Shown here piece by piece: positions 12,590 to 24,900 of a stretch of DNA of 64,000 nt. The notes beneath the pieces are model-generated. The model made no database searches and was not told the DNA's origin. It saw only the letters and a program-made list of their open reading frames with translations. The first letter of the stretch is position 1. Every line of letters begins with the position of its first letter. Location of the stretch: positions 43,416,179-43,480,178 of the forward strand of contig NC_061514.1 in assembly GCF_022539505.1 (NCBI RefSeq). The letters run 5' to 3'. Position numbers and translations under genes: made by a program. Source of the stretch: Lolium rigidum. Its lineage: Eukaryota > Streptophyta > Magnoliopsida > Poales > Poaceae.

Positions 12590-13772
12590 TTCTACAACAC
12601 ATATTTGCAAAAGTTTAGACTAAGTTTATGACAAATTGAGTTCAAATTTTAATTCAACATAATTAAAAACTAGGTGAACTCCCACTCAAAACAATATCCC
12701 TCGCATTGTCTTAGTGATCACACGAACCAAATCTACCGCACCTAAACCCGATCATCACGAGAAAAGGTGTGATTTCAATGGCGAACACTCAAAGTGTTCA
12801 TCATATCAACCATATGATTCATGCTCTACCTTTCGGTATCATGTGTTCCGAGATCATGTCTGTACATGCTAGGCTCGTCAAGGCCACCTTAGTATCCGCA
12901 TGTGCAAAACTGTCTTGCACCCGTTGTATGTACTTATTGAATCTATCACACCCGATCATCACGAGATGCTTCGAAACGACAAGACTTGATAACGGTGCTA
13001 CTAAGGATGAACACTTTATTATCTTGAGATTTTAGTGAGGGATCATCTTATAATGCTACCATCGCGATCTAAGCAAAATAAGATGCATAAAAGGATTAAC
13101 ATCACATGCAGTTCATATGTGATATGATATGGCCCTTTTGTCTTTGCGCCTTTGATCTTCATCTCCAAAGCACGGACATGATCTCCATCATCTTCGGGCA
13201 TGATCTCCATCATCGTCGGCGTAGCGTCAAGGTCAATGGCGCCGTCTCCATGATTGTCCTCCATGTAGCAACTATTACAACTACTTTGAAATACTACTCA
13301 ACATGAAATTTAAAGACAACCATAAGGCTCCTGCCGGTTGCCACAATACAATAATGATCATCTCATACATATTCATCATCACATTATGGCCATATCACAT
13401 CACCAAACCACTGCAAAAACAAGTTAGACATCTCTAATTTGGTTTGCATATTTTACGTGGTTTAGGGTTTTCGAGAGAGATCTAATCTACCTACGAACAT
13501 GAACCGCAACGTTGATACTAATGTTGTCAATAGAAGAGTAAATTGAATCTTTACTATAGTAGGAGAGACAGACACCCGCAAAGCCTCTTATGCAATACAA
13601 GTTGCATGTCGAACGAGGAACAAGTCTCATGAACGCGGTCATGTAAAGTTAGTCCGAGCCGCTTCATCCCACTATGCCATAAAGATGCAAAGTACTCAAC
13701 TAAAGATAACAAGAGCATCAACGCCCACAAAACCATTGTGTTCTACTCGTGCAACCATCTATGCATAGACAC
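12590..13772 (-). other. Untranslated leader of the Copia element
   Basis: About 1.2 kb separates the primer binding site from the gag ATG. Only short random frames are present. Long leaders of this size are usual for BARE-type Copia elements. Confidence 0.6.
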
Positions 13773-13785
13773 GGCTGCGATACCA
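13773..13785 (-). other. Primer binding site of the Copia element (initiator Met tRNA type)
   Basis: On the minus strand TGGTATCGCAGCC lies two bases inside the 5' LTR. The TGGTATC core is the usual complement of the plant initiator tRNA-Met 3' end. Later positions deviate. Confidence 0.75.
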
Positions 13786-13787
13786 CT

Positions 13788-15579
13788 CGTAGGATAACGT
13801 TGCATAGAAAACAAAAAATTTCCTACCGCGAACACGCAATCCAAGCCAAGATGCAATCTAGAAGACGGTAGCAACGAGGGGGTATCGAATCTCACCCTTG
13901 AAGAGATTCCAAAGCCTACAAGATGAGGCTCTTGTTTCTGCGGTAGACGTTCACTTGCCGCTTGCAAAAGCGCGTAGAAGATCTTGATCACGATCGGTTT
14001 CGGCGCTACGAACGGGCAGCACCTCCGTACTCGGTCACACGTTCGGTTGTTGATGAAGACGACGTCCACCTCCCATTCCAGCGGGCAGCAGAAGTAGTAG
14101 CTCCTCTTGAATCCAACATCACGACGGCGTGGTGTCGGTGGCGGTGGAGAACTCCGGCGGAGCTTCGTTAAAGCTACGCGGGAGATATGGAGGAGAGGGG
14201 GCGGCTAGGGTTTGGGAGGGGGTGGCCGGCCACTTCAAGGGGGGCGGCCAGCTTGTGGTCTTAGGGTGGCCGGCCCCCTCCCTTGGCCCCTCATTATATA
14301 GGTGGATCCCCAAGAGTTTGTCTCCAAGTCTTCGAATAAGACCCGAACCAAAAACCTTCCATAAGGAAGGGAAACCTAGCCAAGCTAGGACTCCCACCAA
14401 AGGTGGGAGTTCCACCTCCCATATGGGGGGGTGGCCGGCCCCCTAAAGGGGGAGTCCACTTGGGACTCCTCCCCCACTAGGGTTGGCCGGCCATGGAGGT
14501 GGAGTCCCATGTGGACTCCACCTTCCTTGGTGGTTTCTTCCGGACTTTTCTAGAACCTTCTAGAACCTTCCATAGAACCTTCCGCGACATTTTAATTCAC
14601 ATAAAATGACATCCTATATATGAATCTTATTCTCCGGACCATTCGGAACTCCTCGTGATGTCAGGGATCTCATCGGGACTCAGAACAAATATTCGAACTC
14701 CATTCCATATTCAAGTACTACCATTTCAACATCCAACTTTAAGTGTGTCACCCTACGGTTCGTGAACTATGCGGACATGGTTGAGTACTCACTCCGACCA
14801 ATAACCAATAGCGGGATCTGGAGATCCATAATGACTCCCACATATTCAACGATGACTTTACTGATCGAATGAACCATTCACATACAATACCAATTCCCTT
14901 TGTCACGCGATATTTTACTTGTCCGAGGTTTGATCTTCGGTATCACTCCATACCTTGTTCAACCTCGTCTCTCGACAAGTACTCTTTACTCGTACCGTGG
15001 TATGTGGTCTCTTATGAACTTATTCATATGCTTGCAAGACATTAGACGACATTCCACCGAGAGGGCCCGGAGTATATCTATCCGGTCATCGGGATGGACA
15101 AATCCCACTTGTTGATCCATATGCCTCAACTCATACTTTCCGGATACTTAATCCCACCTTTATAGCCACCCATTTACGCGGTGGTGTTTGGTGTAATCAA
15201 AGTACCTTTTCCGGTATAAGTGATTTATATGATCTCATGGTCATAAGGACTAGGTAACTATGTATCGAAAGCTTATAGCAAATAACTTAATGACGAGATC
15301 TTATGCTACGCTTAATATGGGTGTATCCATTACATCATTCATACAATGATATAACCTTGTTATTAATAACATCCAATGTTCATGATTATGAAACTAATCA
15401 TCCATTAATCAACAAGCTAGTTTAAGAGGCATACTAGGGACTTCTTTGTTGTCTACATATCACACATGTACTAATGTTTCGGTTAATACAATTATAGCAT
15501 GATATATAAACATTTATCATAAACATAAAGATATAAATAATAACCACTTTATTATTGCCTCTAGGGCATATCTCCTTCA
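13788..15579 (-). repeat. 5' LTR of the Copia element
   Basis: 1792 bp. In element orientation it starts TGAAGGAGATATGCCCTAGA and ends ...CCTACG. A TATA-like motif is read on the minus strand at about 14293-14300. Confidence 0.95.
14293..14300 (-). promoter_or_regulatory. Candidate TATA box in the Copia 5' LTR
   Basis: The minus strand reads CTATATAATGAG here, about 1.28 kb into the LTR. It is conserved at the matching place in the 3' LTR (about 7308-7315). This is the best TATA candidate for the element promoter, and the GC-rich GGCCGGCC segment would then lie in the transcribed part. Confidence 0.55.
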
Positions 15580-15584
15580 GAAGC

Positions 15585-16555
15585 CTTGTATCTTCAATTG
15601 CTCATCCACCTCCTCCTTAGTGCGCGACCATGGTTTCCTGTCAATACTGAACAAATCTGGCTGCGGCAAAAGGATTTCCCTCTCTTCCCCGTCAGCAAAC
15701 AATATTCTATAGACAATCTTATCTAAACTAGAGTCGGTTGTAACAAATTGATGACTCTTCATAGCAGCAATATCAAGCCTCATAGGAGTTATTTTTACAT
15801 CATTAGGGTCAAGAGGAAGCTCTAAATATGCTAAAACGCGCGAAGCAATAATTCCTCCAAATATAGGCCCCTTGTTAGATAAGCGGCGAGCAACAAGAGC
15901 ACCAAGATGATAAGGTGTGTCCCCTGTGAGTGCAGCAATTAAGAAACCAAGGTGATAGCTAGATATGTTACTAGTGTTCTCCCTACCAAGAATGCTAGTA
16001 CCAATGTAATAAGCAAAATACTTAATGGCGGGGAGTTGAATGTTTCTTATCTTGCCACGGCTGAATGGTGCGACAATCATCATTGGTGATCCCTCGATAG
16101 AGCTCCAGCAATTCCTTGGGGTTGTCCTCGATCTTCCTTGCTGTACCTACAGGGACAATACCCAATGCAGCACAAAAATTCTCTAACTTCATAGTAATAG
16201 GCTTACCATAGATCTTAAATTCTACGGTCGGGCGAAAGTGCCTATTGTTGAATTTGAAACTCTCCACAAAGATTTTAGTGAGCGTATAGTATTGCTCACT
16301 CTCATCTCCCACATAGGTGGTTAAACCTGCCTTACCGACGAGGGTCAAGAAATCATCCAACAAGCCTGCATTACTCAAAAAGTCATAACATGGAAAGGAT
16401 GCAGCATTGGGGACTCCATTGTCCTCCTCGGGTGCGAAGCTTGGTGCGATGAGATCCTCATTGTAGGATTGCCTGAATCGGGTGGATGACCTCGAGGGCC
16501 TCCCCGTGCTTGTTGTCTCCCCTTGGAACACTTCTCCAAAGTTAAAGTTGTCCAT
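15585..16555 (-). pseudogene. ATHILA-type ORF, N-terminal part, interrupted by Copia insertion
   Basis: The start is the ATG at 16555 (MDNFNFGEVFQGE). The protein resembles the plant ATHILA ORF-1 family: KIYGKPITMKLENFCAALGI, then YFAYYIGTSILGRENTSNIS, then a diagnostic LGALVARRLSNKGPIFGG segment. It lies after the place of pol and before the 3' non-coding region. Its role is unknown, and proteins at this place are sometimes called env-like. There is one frameshift near 16070-16083. The Copia element cuts it at 15584, after ~320 codons, and the tail resumes in frame at 6803. Confidence 0.75.
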
Positions 16556-17343
16556 CCCCCTTTTCTGAAATTTTTCAACAAACAATATAAAATTTGATTT
16601 GGTGACATATAATTGAGGGAAACTACCATAAGAACTTACTAGAGTACTAATCATGCATCAAAAGTAGTTTCTACCACTTAGAACAAGAATGCAAGCTCAC
16701 TAAACATGTTACCTACAGCAGCAAAATATTTAAGATATACTCAACCAAACAAAATTCTATTTGGATGGTTGGAGGAGTCACATACCGAAGAGCAAATGTG
16801 CCAAATTTCAGACAGAAATCTGGGCTGAGCAAAGAGATCGAGAAATCTGGAGTTCTTGAGCAAAAACGTGAGTGAGAGGAAGCTGGTGTCGATTTTTTCG
16901 GGAGAGAGAAGAGTGTGGGAGGAAAAGATGCTGAAGTGGGGCAAAGGGGGACCCACACACCAGGGTGGCGCGCCCCCCTTGCTGGCCGTGCCGGCCTGTG
17001 GGGTGCCACCCCAGGGTGCCCACTGGTCATCCCCAGTGCTCCCAGGTGCATTTTCGAAAAATAGGACCAACGGTATAATTTTTGTGAATTTTTGAAAACT
17101 TTGAAAAATGCACATTTCTGCGTATTAAGTTTATTATTACTGGCCAGGAATTTTTTTGAAATCTCTAATTAACTAAGGAACTTTACAAAAAAAAAAGTGC
17201 TACAGCAAGTAGAACAAGTGGATGAAGAAAGAAATGTTGTTTACCTCCTCTATGCATATAAAAAGTATTTGTTAACAAGGTTGATCAAGTCTTGCCACCA
17301 AATAAATTTTACATAGCATAAGAAGAAATAAACCTCAAATCAA
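16556..17343 (-). other. Non-coding joint where pol is missing in the Athila-lineage element
   Basis: Between the end of the protease frame (17344) and the ATHILA-type ORF there are only ~790 bp. None of it shows reverse transcriptase, RNase H or integrase motifs, which would need more than 2.5 kb. Long frames at 16713-17115 overlap in several phases, come from a GC-rich patch, and look spurious. Confidence 0.7.
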
Positions 17344-17975
17344 TCATGTTACCTTGAATTGTATTGATATGGATCCAATCACAAGAGTTTGATATTCTTC
17401 TTTAGGCTCATATATTGGACAATCGATAGTTCCGACTTTGATAGTTCTCACATTAGAAATAGTATTAACTCCACATGCTTTTTCAATCCTCTTGGGGAAA
17501 TAGACGGTGTGCTCCCTATCATCAACATTGAAAGTACCCTTTCCTTTATTGCAATCAATAACAGCCCCTGCGGTGTTAAGAAAAGGTCTTCCAAGAATAA
17601 TAGACATATTATCATCTTCAGGCATTTCCAACACAACAAAATCAGTTAATATCAAGCAGTTATTAGTAACTTGAACAGGAACATCCTCACATATACCAAC
17701 ATGAATAGCGAGTAGATTTATCGGCCATTTGCAAAGATATATCAGTAGGTATCAACTTATCTAAGTAAAGTCTCTTATAAAGAGAAAAAAGGCATAACAC
17801 TAACACCGGCTCCCAAGTCACATAGAGCGAGTTTTAACATAATTATTCTTAATAGAACAAGGAATAGTAGGTATATCCGGGTCGCCCAACTTCTTTGGAA
17901 CTTTGCCATTGAAAGAGTAATTAGCAAGCATAGTGGAAATTTCCTCATTGGGGATTTTCCTTTTGTTAGTAACAA
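17344..17975 (-). pseudogene. Retroviral aspartic protease region of the Athila-lineage element
   Basis: The first part (17975 down to ~17770) contains LALCDLGAGVSVMP, the D-L-G-A form of the catalytic loop seen in Athila proteases. The second part (17655-17344) opens MILTDFVVLEMPEDDNMSIILGRPFL, with the ILGRPFL flap/C-terminal motif and a C-terminal extension. A frame break with stops lies around 17660-17770 between the two halves, so the enzyme is not made intact. It would have processed the gag polyprotein. Confidence 0.8.
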
Positions 17976-18092
17976 TATCTTTCATATACTTTGAATAAGG
18001 AGGCAATTTAATAGCATCAGTCAAAGGGATTTGCAGGAATAAAGGTTTCATCCAATCGCAAAATTTACTATAGTGTTCTTCTTCCTTTGATT

Positions 18093-20008
18093 TTAGTTTC
18101 TTAGCAGGAAAAGGCATTGGCTTTTGCACCCAAGGTTCCCTTTCATTACCATGTTTCTTAGCAATAAAATCTTCTTTAGTATACTTATTATTTTTATCTT
18201 GCTTTTCAGGTTCATCTTCAACTTCTTCTTTATCAGAAACATCATTCTTATCATTACCATTATTATTATCATGTTCATTACCACTTTCAGTTTCAGCGTC
18301 GGAAATAGAAATACTATTAGGATCATTAACGGGTTCGAGAGGATTCTACAACATTTTTATGTTTTTTCTTCTTTTTCTTAGAAGGAGCACTAGGTTCAAT
18401 GCGTTGAGAATCTTGTTCAATTCTTTTGGGATGCCCTTCGGGATATAGAGGATCCTGGGTAGAGACACCACCTCTAGTTGTTACTTCATAAGCATGTTTC
18501 TCTTTAGAATTATTTTGTAATAAGTCATTTTGCACTTTAGTAAGCTGATCAATTTGAGTTTGAACCATTTGAAAATGTTTAACAAGCATCTTAACATCAT
18601 TGGAGGTTCTCTCCACAATACCATGCAAATTGCTAATAGCTTGAGAATTTTCCATTAGATGATTCTCTACTCTCATATTAAAAAATTTTGCTTAATAATA
18701 TAATTATCAAACTCATCTAAGCATTGCGCAGGAGGTTTTGAAAACGGAATATCTTCCCTAGTAAAGCGCTGACGGGAATTTACCTCAATCATGGATGAAG
18801 GGGGAATTATCTCACATATATCTTCTATGGGAGGTAGATTCTTCACATCTTCGGATTTAATACCTTTCTCCTTGAGAGACTTCTTGGCTTCCCTCATATC
18901 TTCATCATTCAATTTAATTAAACCCCTCTTCTTCAATATTGGCGTTGGAATTGGTTCAGGCGTAGTCCAATCATCATGATTCCGGCCTATTTTAGCCAAT
19001 AATTCTTCGACTTCGTCCGGAGTTCTTTTCTGAAAACACAACCAGACACAACTATCCAAATATGCCCTAGACTCAATAGTTAGTCCACTATAAAATATAT
19101 CAAGTAGATCATTCTTTTCTAAATCATGTCCAGGTCGAGCTCTGATAAGAGAACAAAATCTTGCCCAAGCCTCAGGCAACTTCTCTTCATCTCCCTGGTC
19201 AAATCTATAAATTTTCTGTAAAGCAACATGTTGAGCACTAGCAGGAAAGTATTTTTGAAAGAAAACATCACGCAAATCAGTTGGACTTTTAATAGAACCA
19301 GGAGGCAAATTATTATACCAAGTTTTAGCATCATCCTTTAATGAGAAAGGAAAAATTTTAGCGACAAAATAAGTACGCATCTTGATATCATCAGAAAACA
19401 AGCTACTCATAGAAGAAAGTTCAATCATGTGTTCTACAGAGCACTTTCTTTTTCGAGTACCACAAAAGGGTGCTTTCTCTACAATAGCTATATGAGATAG
19501 ATCAAGAGAAAAATCATAATCTTTATCCTTAATGCATATAGGAGATGTGGCAAATTTAGGATCAGGAGATAACTTATGTCTAATAGTATATTGTGTGAGA
19601 AACTTTTTAATTTTACTTGCATCAGCGAGTAGCATTGCATCTATTAATAAAATCATCATTAAGCTCCACATAATCTTCATCAGGATCATCACTAGAATAA
19701 TCAAGTTCAGGTGAATTAACAGGTGTAGTAGCATTAGGAGTTTCAGCATTTTCAATTTGTCTAGACCTAACAATTGTAGCGTCTAGAAAAGATCCCAATG
19801 AACCACTATCATCAAGCACAGCAGAAGCATCATCAATATTATAAGAATTTTCAGATTCAGCAGAAGTACCAGCAAGTGAAGCATGTGGTGGTGAAACAAG
19901 TTTATCAATCACAGATGGTGAATCAAGAGCAGCAGAGGTACTCAGAGTTGTACCTTTTCTTGTAGTGGATGGTAATATGGCGACTTTATGATCGCGAGTT
20001 TTACCCAT
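18093..20008 (-). pseudogene. Gag polyprotein of the Athila-lineage element
   Basis: The start ATG at 20008 (MGKTRDHKVAILPS) lies ~75 bp inside the primer binding site. The N-terminal region is acidic. The frame shifts near 19640 into a ~340-codon stretch with the retrotransposon gag core (WYNNLPPGSI, LRDVFFQKYFPAS, LPEAWARFCSLIRARPGHDL, DIFYSGL). A stop near 18673 is followed by a 116-codon frame with a predicted coiled coil (LVKHFQMVQTQIDQLTKVQND) and a Lys-rich tail. A low-complexity acidic/asparagine stretch (18180-18300) follows, and then KPMPFPAKKL, which leads into the protease. Several breaks make it non-functional. Confidence 0.88.
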
Positions 20009-20071
20009 GATGGAGAATTTGCAGCGAACAATATCAATCCAAGTGAACTTCCAAATAAAGCTATGCTCCCC

Positions 20072-20084
20072 GGCAACGGCGCCA
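20072..20084 (-). other. Primer binding site of the Athila-lineage element (tRNA-Asp type)
   Basis: On the minus strand TGGCGCCGTTGCC lies ~11 bp inside the 5' LTR. This is the standard Athila/Sabrina primer site, complementary to the 3' end of tRNA-Asp. Confidence 0.9.
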
Positions 20085-20095
20085 GAAAACGGTCT

Positions 20096-21482
20096 TGATA
20101 ACCCACAAGTATAGGGGATCGCAGCAGTCTTCGCGGGTAGTAAAACCCAATTTATTGATTCGACACAAGGGGAGACAAAGAATACTTGAAAGTCTTAACA
20201 GCGGAGTTGTCAATTCAGCTGCACCTGGAAACAGACTTGCTCGCAAGAGTTTATCAGTAGTAACAGTTTTATAGCAGTAGCGATAGTGAAATAACGACAG
20301 CAGAGTAACGGACAGCGAGTAGTGATTATAGTAAACGGCAGGATTAAAATACGTAGGCACGGGGATGGATAACGGGCGTTGCATGGATGAGAGAAACTCA
20401 TGTAACAATCAAGCGGGGCATTTGCGAGATAATAATAAAACGGTGTCCAAGTACAAAGCAATCAATAGGCATGTGTTCCAATTATAGTCGTACGTGCTCG
20501 CAATGAGAAACTTGCACAACATCTTTTGTCCTACCGGCCGGTGGCGGCCGGGCCTCAAGGGAATCTATTGGATATTAAGGTACTCCTTTTAATAGAGTAC
20601 CGGAGCAAAGCATTAACACTCCGTGAACACATGTGATCCTCACATCACTACCATCCCCTCCGGTTGTCCCGATTTCGTCACTTCGAGGCCATTGGTTCCG
20701 GACAGCGACATGTGTATACAACTTGCAGGTAAGACCATAAACAATGAATATCATAATGAAATAATAACATGTTCAGATCTGAGATCATGGCACTCGAGCC
20801 CTAGTGACAAGCATTAAGCATAACAAGTTGCAACAATATTATCAAAGTACCAATTACGGACACTTGGCACTATGCCCTAACAATCTTACACTATTACATG
20901 ACCAATCTCATCCAATCCCTACCATCCCCTTCAGCCTACAGCGGGGAATTACTCACACATGGATGGGGGAAACATGGCTGGTCGATGGAGAGGCGTCGGT
21001 GGTGATGATGGCGATGATCTCCTCCAATTCCCGTCCCGGCGGAGTGCCGAAACGGAGACTTCGGCTCCCGAGACGGAGTTTCGCGGTGTGGCGGCGTTAC
21101 GGAGGGTTTCGGCGACTTCGACTTCTCTCGTGCGTTTTTAGGTCGAAGGCGATAAGTAGTCCGAAGGAGGGCGTCGGAGGCCGGCCGAGGGGCCACACGC
21201 TAGGGCCGCGCGCCCCCTCCCGGGCCGCGCCGCCCTAGGGTGTGGGGCCCTCGGGCCTCCACCGACTTGCCCTTCGGCTCCGTGAGTCTTCCGGAAAAAT
21301 AGGACCTTTCGCATAAATTCCGAGGATTTTTCTGAAAGTTGGATTTCTGCACAAAAACGAGACACCAGAACAGTTCTGCTGAAAACAGCGTTAATCCGTG
21401 TTAGTTGCATCCAAAATACACAAATTAGAGGCAAAACAATAGCAAAAGTGTTCGGGAAAGTAGATACGTTTTGGACGTATCA
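20096..21482 (-). repeat. 5' LTR of the Athila-lineage element
   Basis: 1387 bp. In element orientation it starts TGATACGTCCAAAACGTATC, itself a partly palindromic start, and ends CTATACTTGTGGGTTATCA. It matches 2914-4315 throughout. Confidence 0.94.
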
Positions 21483-21487
21483 GAAAC

Positions 21488-21936
21488 CTGAAAATTGCAG
21501 CCGCATCGATGGCCATAAAAATTAGATTGTCTCTAAGGCTTAGTCGACTGAGACTTAACTTATGTCTTAGTCGAATTACATTACTGCGTTTCAATGCAGA
21601 TCTAAATAAAGTGCAAACAACAAAAAATATAAGCAGAAATAAAATCCAACGGTGGTGCACGAGACATAAGCTACGTCTCAGCTAGCTGAAACTTAGCAAT
21701 TCCGTAAAAAATATGTATATATTGTGCATAAGTACATACCGTCATGAAGAAGAACTACATATATATTGCACAAGTATATCTGGTGCAGGTATCAACAATG
21801 AACCAGTCACCTATGGATGGTTTGCAAAAACAAAAGAATGGACATCAAAACGATAGAATTTGATGCGCTTTTCGCTTCCGGGCGGCGTTCGTTTATCACC
21901 ATCACGGCCAGAACTCGCCGTGATAGAATAATTCGG
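21488..21936. other. Pectinesterase 3' flank
   Basis: About 450 bp between the retroelement target site and the pectinesterase stop codon. It must hold the gene's 3' UTR and polyadenylation signals. I see no canonical AATAAA at the usual distance on the minus strand. A palindromic cluster of AGCTGAAACTTAG-like words is present at 21530-21700. Confidence 0.5.
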
Positions 21937-24900
21937 TCACAACCCGGTGGAGAAGGGGATGGACGTGCCGGCTAGCCAGACGTCGCCGTCGATGAATGAC
22001 CCCACAGTGAAGGTGCTGGCCTCCGACGAGCTGCTTATCACGCGGTAACCCTTCCACTTCACCCGGTTGGACGTGCTAGCTCCGGCCCCCGTGTTCTGGT
22101 ACTCGCCGTAGTAGAGCGTGTCGAGCGCAAAGGTGCCGTCCCACGCGAGCCACCCCGCGGGGTCGACGACGCTGCCCAGATCCGACTGCAAGTACACCGT
22201 GCGCGAGTACTGCTTCCACGGCCTGCCCAGGTACGTCCGGAAGCTCGACTGCACGGCGGCGAGGTCCGACGCGGCGGCGACCTTGCACTTCTGGATGGAG
22301 ATGCCCGTGTTCTGGTTCGGGTCCGTCCGGCCCTGCGCCGTGTAGACGTTGCTCTGGCTCGCCATGGGCCGCCGCGCGTAGAGGTTGCAGCTCTGCAGCA
22401 CCACGGCGGAGTTGCCGAACACGAAGTCGATGGTGCCGTAGATGTCGCACTCGCGGAAGAATTGCCGGAGGGAGTGCACGTACAGAGTGTCCTGGTAACC
22501 CACGAAGCTGCAGCGGTAGAAAGCGGCTAGGTCGGCGCCGACGCGGAGCGCCACCGCTTGGTGCTTCGACGGGCCGGCCGAGTTCTCGATGGTCAGATCC
22601 CGGGCCAGGAAGTTGTTGCCCACCACCGCTGCAGCATTACCACGTACGATAATTTGTTACATATAGCTTGCTAGCTTGTTCATAAACCAGTTTCTCAAAT
22701 GCTAGCTTGCTAATTTTCAGCTGACATATTTTTCTGACTAGAACTCGATCACCGAAATAATGTACGCTAGATTTGGTTTTAGCCACCAAAAGATAAATGG
22801 AGTGGGAATGGGATGATGCCATTTGGCTATTGCATAAAAGTTCAAAAAATTGACCGAGATAGAAAATCACACCCCGCGTTACTCTTAAAATTTTGCATGT
22901 GCCTCAGCAATGTTGTTGTTGTAGGGAATGCATGGGATACGCATGTTTCTAAATTATTAAATCCACAATTCATCATGGCATTAGGCATATTTAGTTGTTA
23001 ACAAAAGTCCATGTCATTTGAATCATAAATAAATGTATATATAACAAATATGTACTCTGACTCCATTTTAGTGAACACGCATTTAGTTGTTTGCAAAAGT
23101 ACTATTTGGCACTATGAAGTGTTAAATAATTATTCCCAGTAAATTTAATTTACCTATTAATTCCATAATCCATACAAATCATATACAAATACCAGTTTCT
23201 GGCGTGAAGATGTTCAAAAGGACTCATGACTTCCTACAAATGACCAATGAATAACTAGAACCTAATTTTCGAAAACTATTGCTGTAAAATTTTATTTAGC
23301 ATCTATAGTGATTTTATAAAAAATAATTAGAACCCAATTTTGTGTCATGGGGACTTAAACCTGTGTGTCTGGATTGTATACTTATATATATCCCTAACCA
23401 AATGAATTAGGCTCACTCTTAACTAGTGTTGTTATTAAATCTTGAAGTTATATATCTTGCTATCACATAGTTGTTTTTTTTAATTTCTTAGTATAAATTG
23501 TTGGTGCACATATATATGTGAACTATAGTATATAGATTTTACGTTTGACAAAGTAAACACTAGTTTTATTCCGCGATTGTTATGCGCATCTTGTAACAGT
23601 TTTAAACTGCCTATTCACACCCCCGCTCCCCCCTCAAGGCATCTGGGTCCTTTCAACACTGGAATGTGGAAGGATCACACAATCTTTTAATCAGACACTC
23701 AAGAACCATGCAATCTTTTTAATCAAACACGGAGTAACTATGCAAAAAAAAATTCCAGACACGGTGTCAACTCTCCTTGCATCTTAGCTAGTCCTATATG
23801 TTGCCGTATTTTTCTTTTGTACATAGTTGAACGTGTCAAACAATATTATATAGTTATGTGATTATTAGGCTCTTATTAAATTCTAAACACAAATTTTAAA
23901 TCTAGCCATAAAAAATAGTTAGGATTCGATGTGGATTAACGTGATATCCCTATTTTAGACCTTCTTATTCTGTTTTTAGTACCTAAAATAGATGCAATAT
24001 ATATACTTTTAACTAAATCACCTACGCTCGTCTCTTCGGGTGTAAGTATCATTTAGGTTAGGTGTGTTTTACTTTAGGACTTCATATGCAGCGGACGTTC
24101 TGCGGAGGGAATGTACTTCGGAGTTTTACTTCATTTAGGTTAGGCGTGTTTTACTTCAGGGCTTCAATAGGAGTATTTCGGAGTTGCCACCTAGAGATGG
24201 TCTAGCCTAACAATTTCCACCCACCATCGATAAATAAATCAACGGCAGACAACTCCTTTACTCCATGCATGCGCTAAAATCCGAATCATCCGCTCAATAC
24301 AACTCCCACCAAATTATGCATTTCAACTAGTACTGATATATGTCGGAGATTCAAATGATGAAGCATGCATGCACACTAAAACAGCTAGACTTACAAGTTA
24401 CAACATCTGTTAGATTTGTTTTATTCTGTTGAGAATTGTTAGATTTGTCTATGTATAGCCATATAGGCAGCGAAAAGTCATTTTAGATCTTGGGCAGCAG
24501 TGCTCTCGCTGTATTAACAAATTCGAAAATTAGATTTATGTGTTTAAAAAAATCTGTAGCAAAATTCTAAAAGGAGCTGATGATGTATCCCACTAACATG
24601 CAAAATCTCAAATACAAATATTTTGTTTTCCGAGCTACACAAAAATGATAAAATCTGATTTTTTTTTGAAGATCTGAATCACTATACTCAGATCTACAAA
24701 TTTGTTATTTTTGTGTAGCCTAAACTACAAATTATTTGCAGCTGAAAATTTACACGTTTGTGGAATACAATAATGGCTACATCATAATTTATTTTCTAAT
24801 TTTCTAAAACTTAGAAATGTAATTTTTAATTATTTTATAATAAAGGATCACTCGTGCTGATGTGCACCAAATCTCTGTCCAGACAGGTCATGAATAACAA

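Larger units (their letters stand above)
6799..15584 (-). mobile_element. Complete Copia retrotransposon (BARE/Angela/Maximus-like) nested in the Athila element
   Basis: LTRs at 13788-15579 (5') and 6804-8589 (3') are flanked by perfect GAAGC duplications at 6799-6803 and 15580-15584. The element is 8776 bp on the minus strand. It has an initiator-Met-type primer binding site, one long degenerate gag-protease-integrase-RT-RNase H frame in Copia order, and a polypurine tract. LTR divergence is about 24 substitutions in ~1786 bp by eye (~1.3%). With a rate of 1.3e-8 per site per year, commonly used for grasses, that is around half a million years. The outermost LTR dinucleotides at both inner edges have decayed (TG to CG). 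Confidence 0.95.
2909..21487 (-). mobile_element. Complete Athila-lineage Gypsy retrotransposon (Sabrina-like), non-autonomous, with nested Copia element
   Basis: The element reads on the minus strand. LTRs lie at 20096-21482 (5') and 2914-4315 (3'). Both have TGATAC...TTATCA ends in element orientation, and perfect 5-bp duplications GAAAC flank them at 2909-2913 and 21483-21487. A tRNA-Asp-type primer binding site lies beside the 5' LTR and a purine tract beside the 3' LTR. Coding order is gag, protease, then an ATHILA-type ORF. The RT, RNase H and integrase expected between protease and that ORF are absent (16556-17343). The length of 18.6 kb includes the 8.8-kb Copia insertion, so the element itself is about 9.8 kb. 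It ends only ~450 bp downstream of the pectinesterase stop codon. The family resemblance to Triticeae Sabrina is from memory. Confidence 0.93.

Noticed and set aside
16713..17115. Three overlapping minus-strand frames of 71-124 codons
   Set aside because: Composition-driven overlap in the pol-less joint of the Athila element, with no conserved motif.
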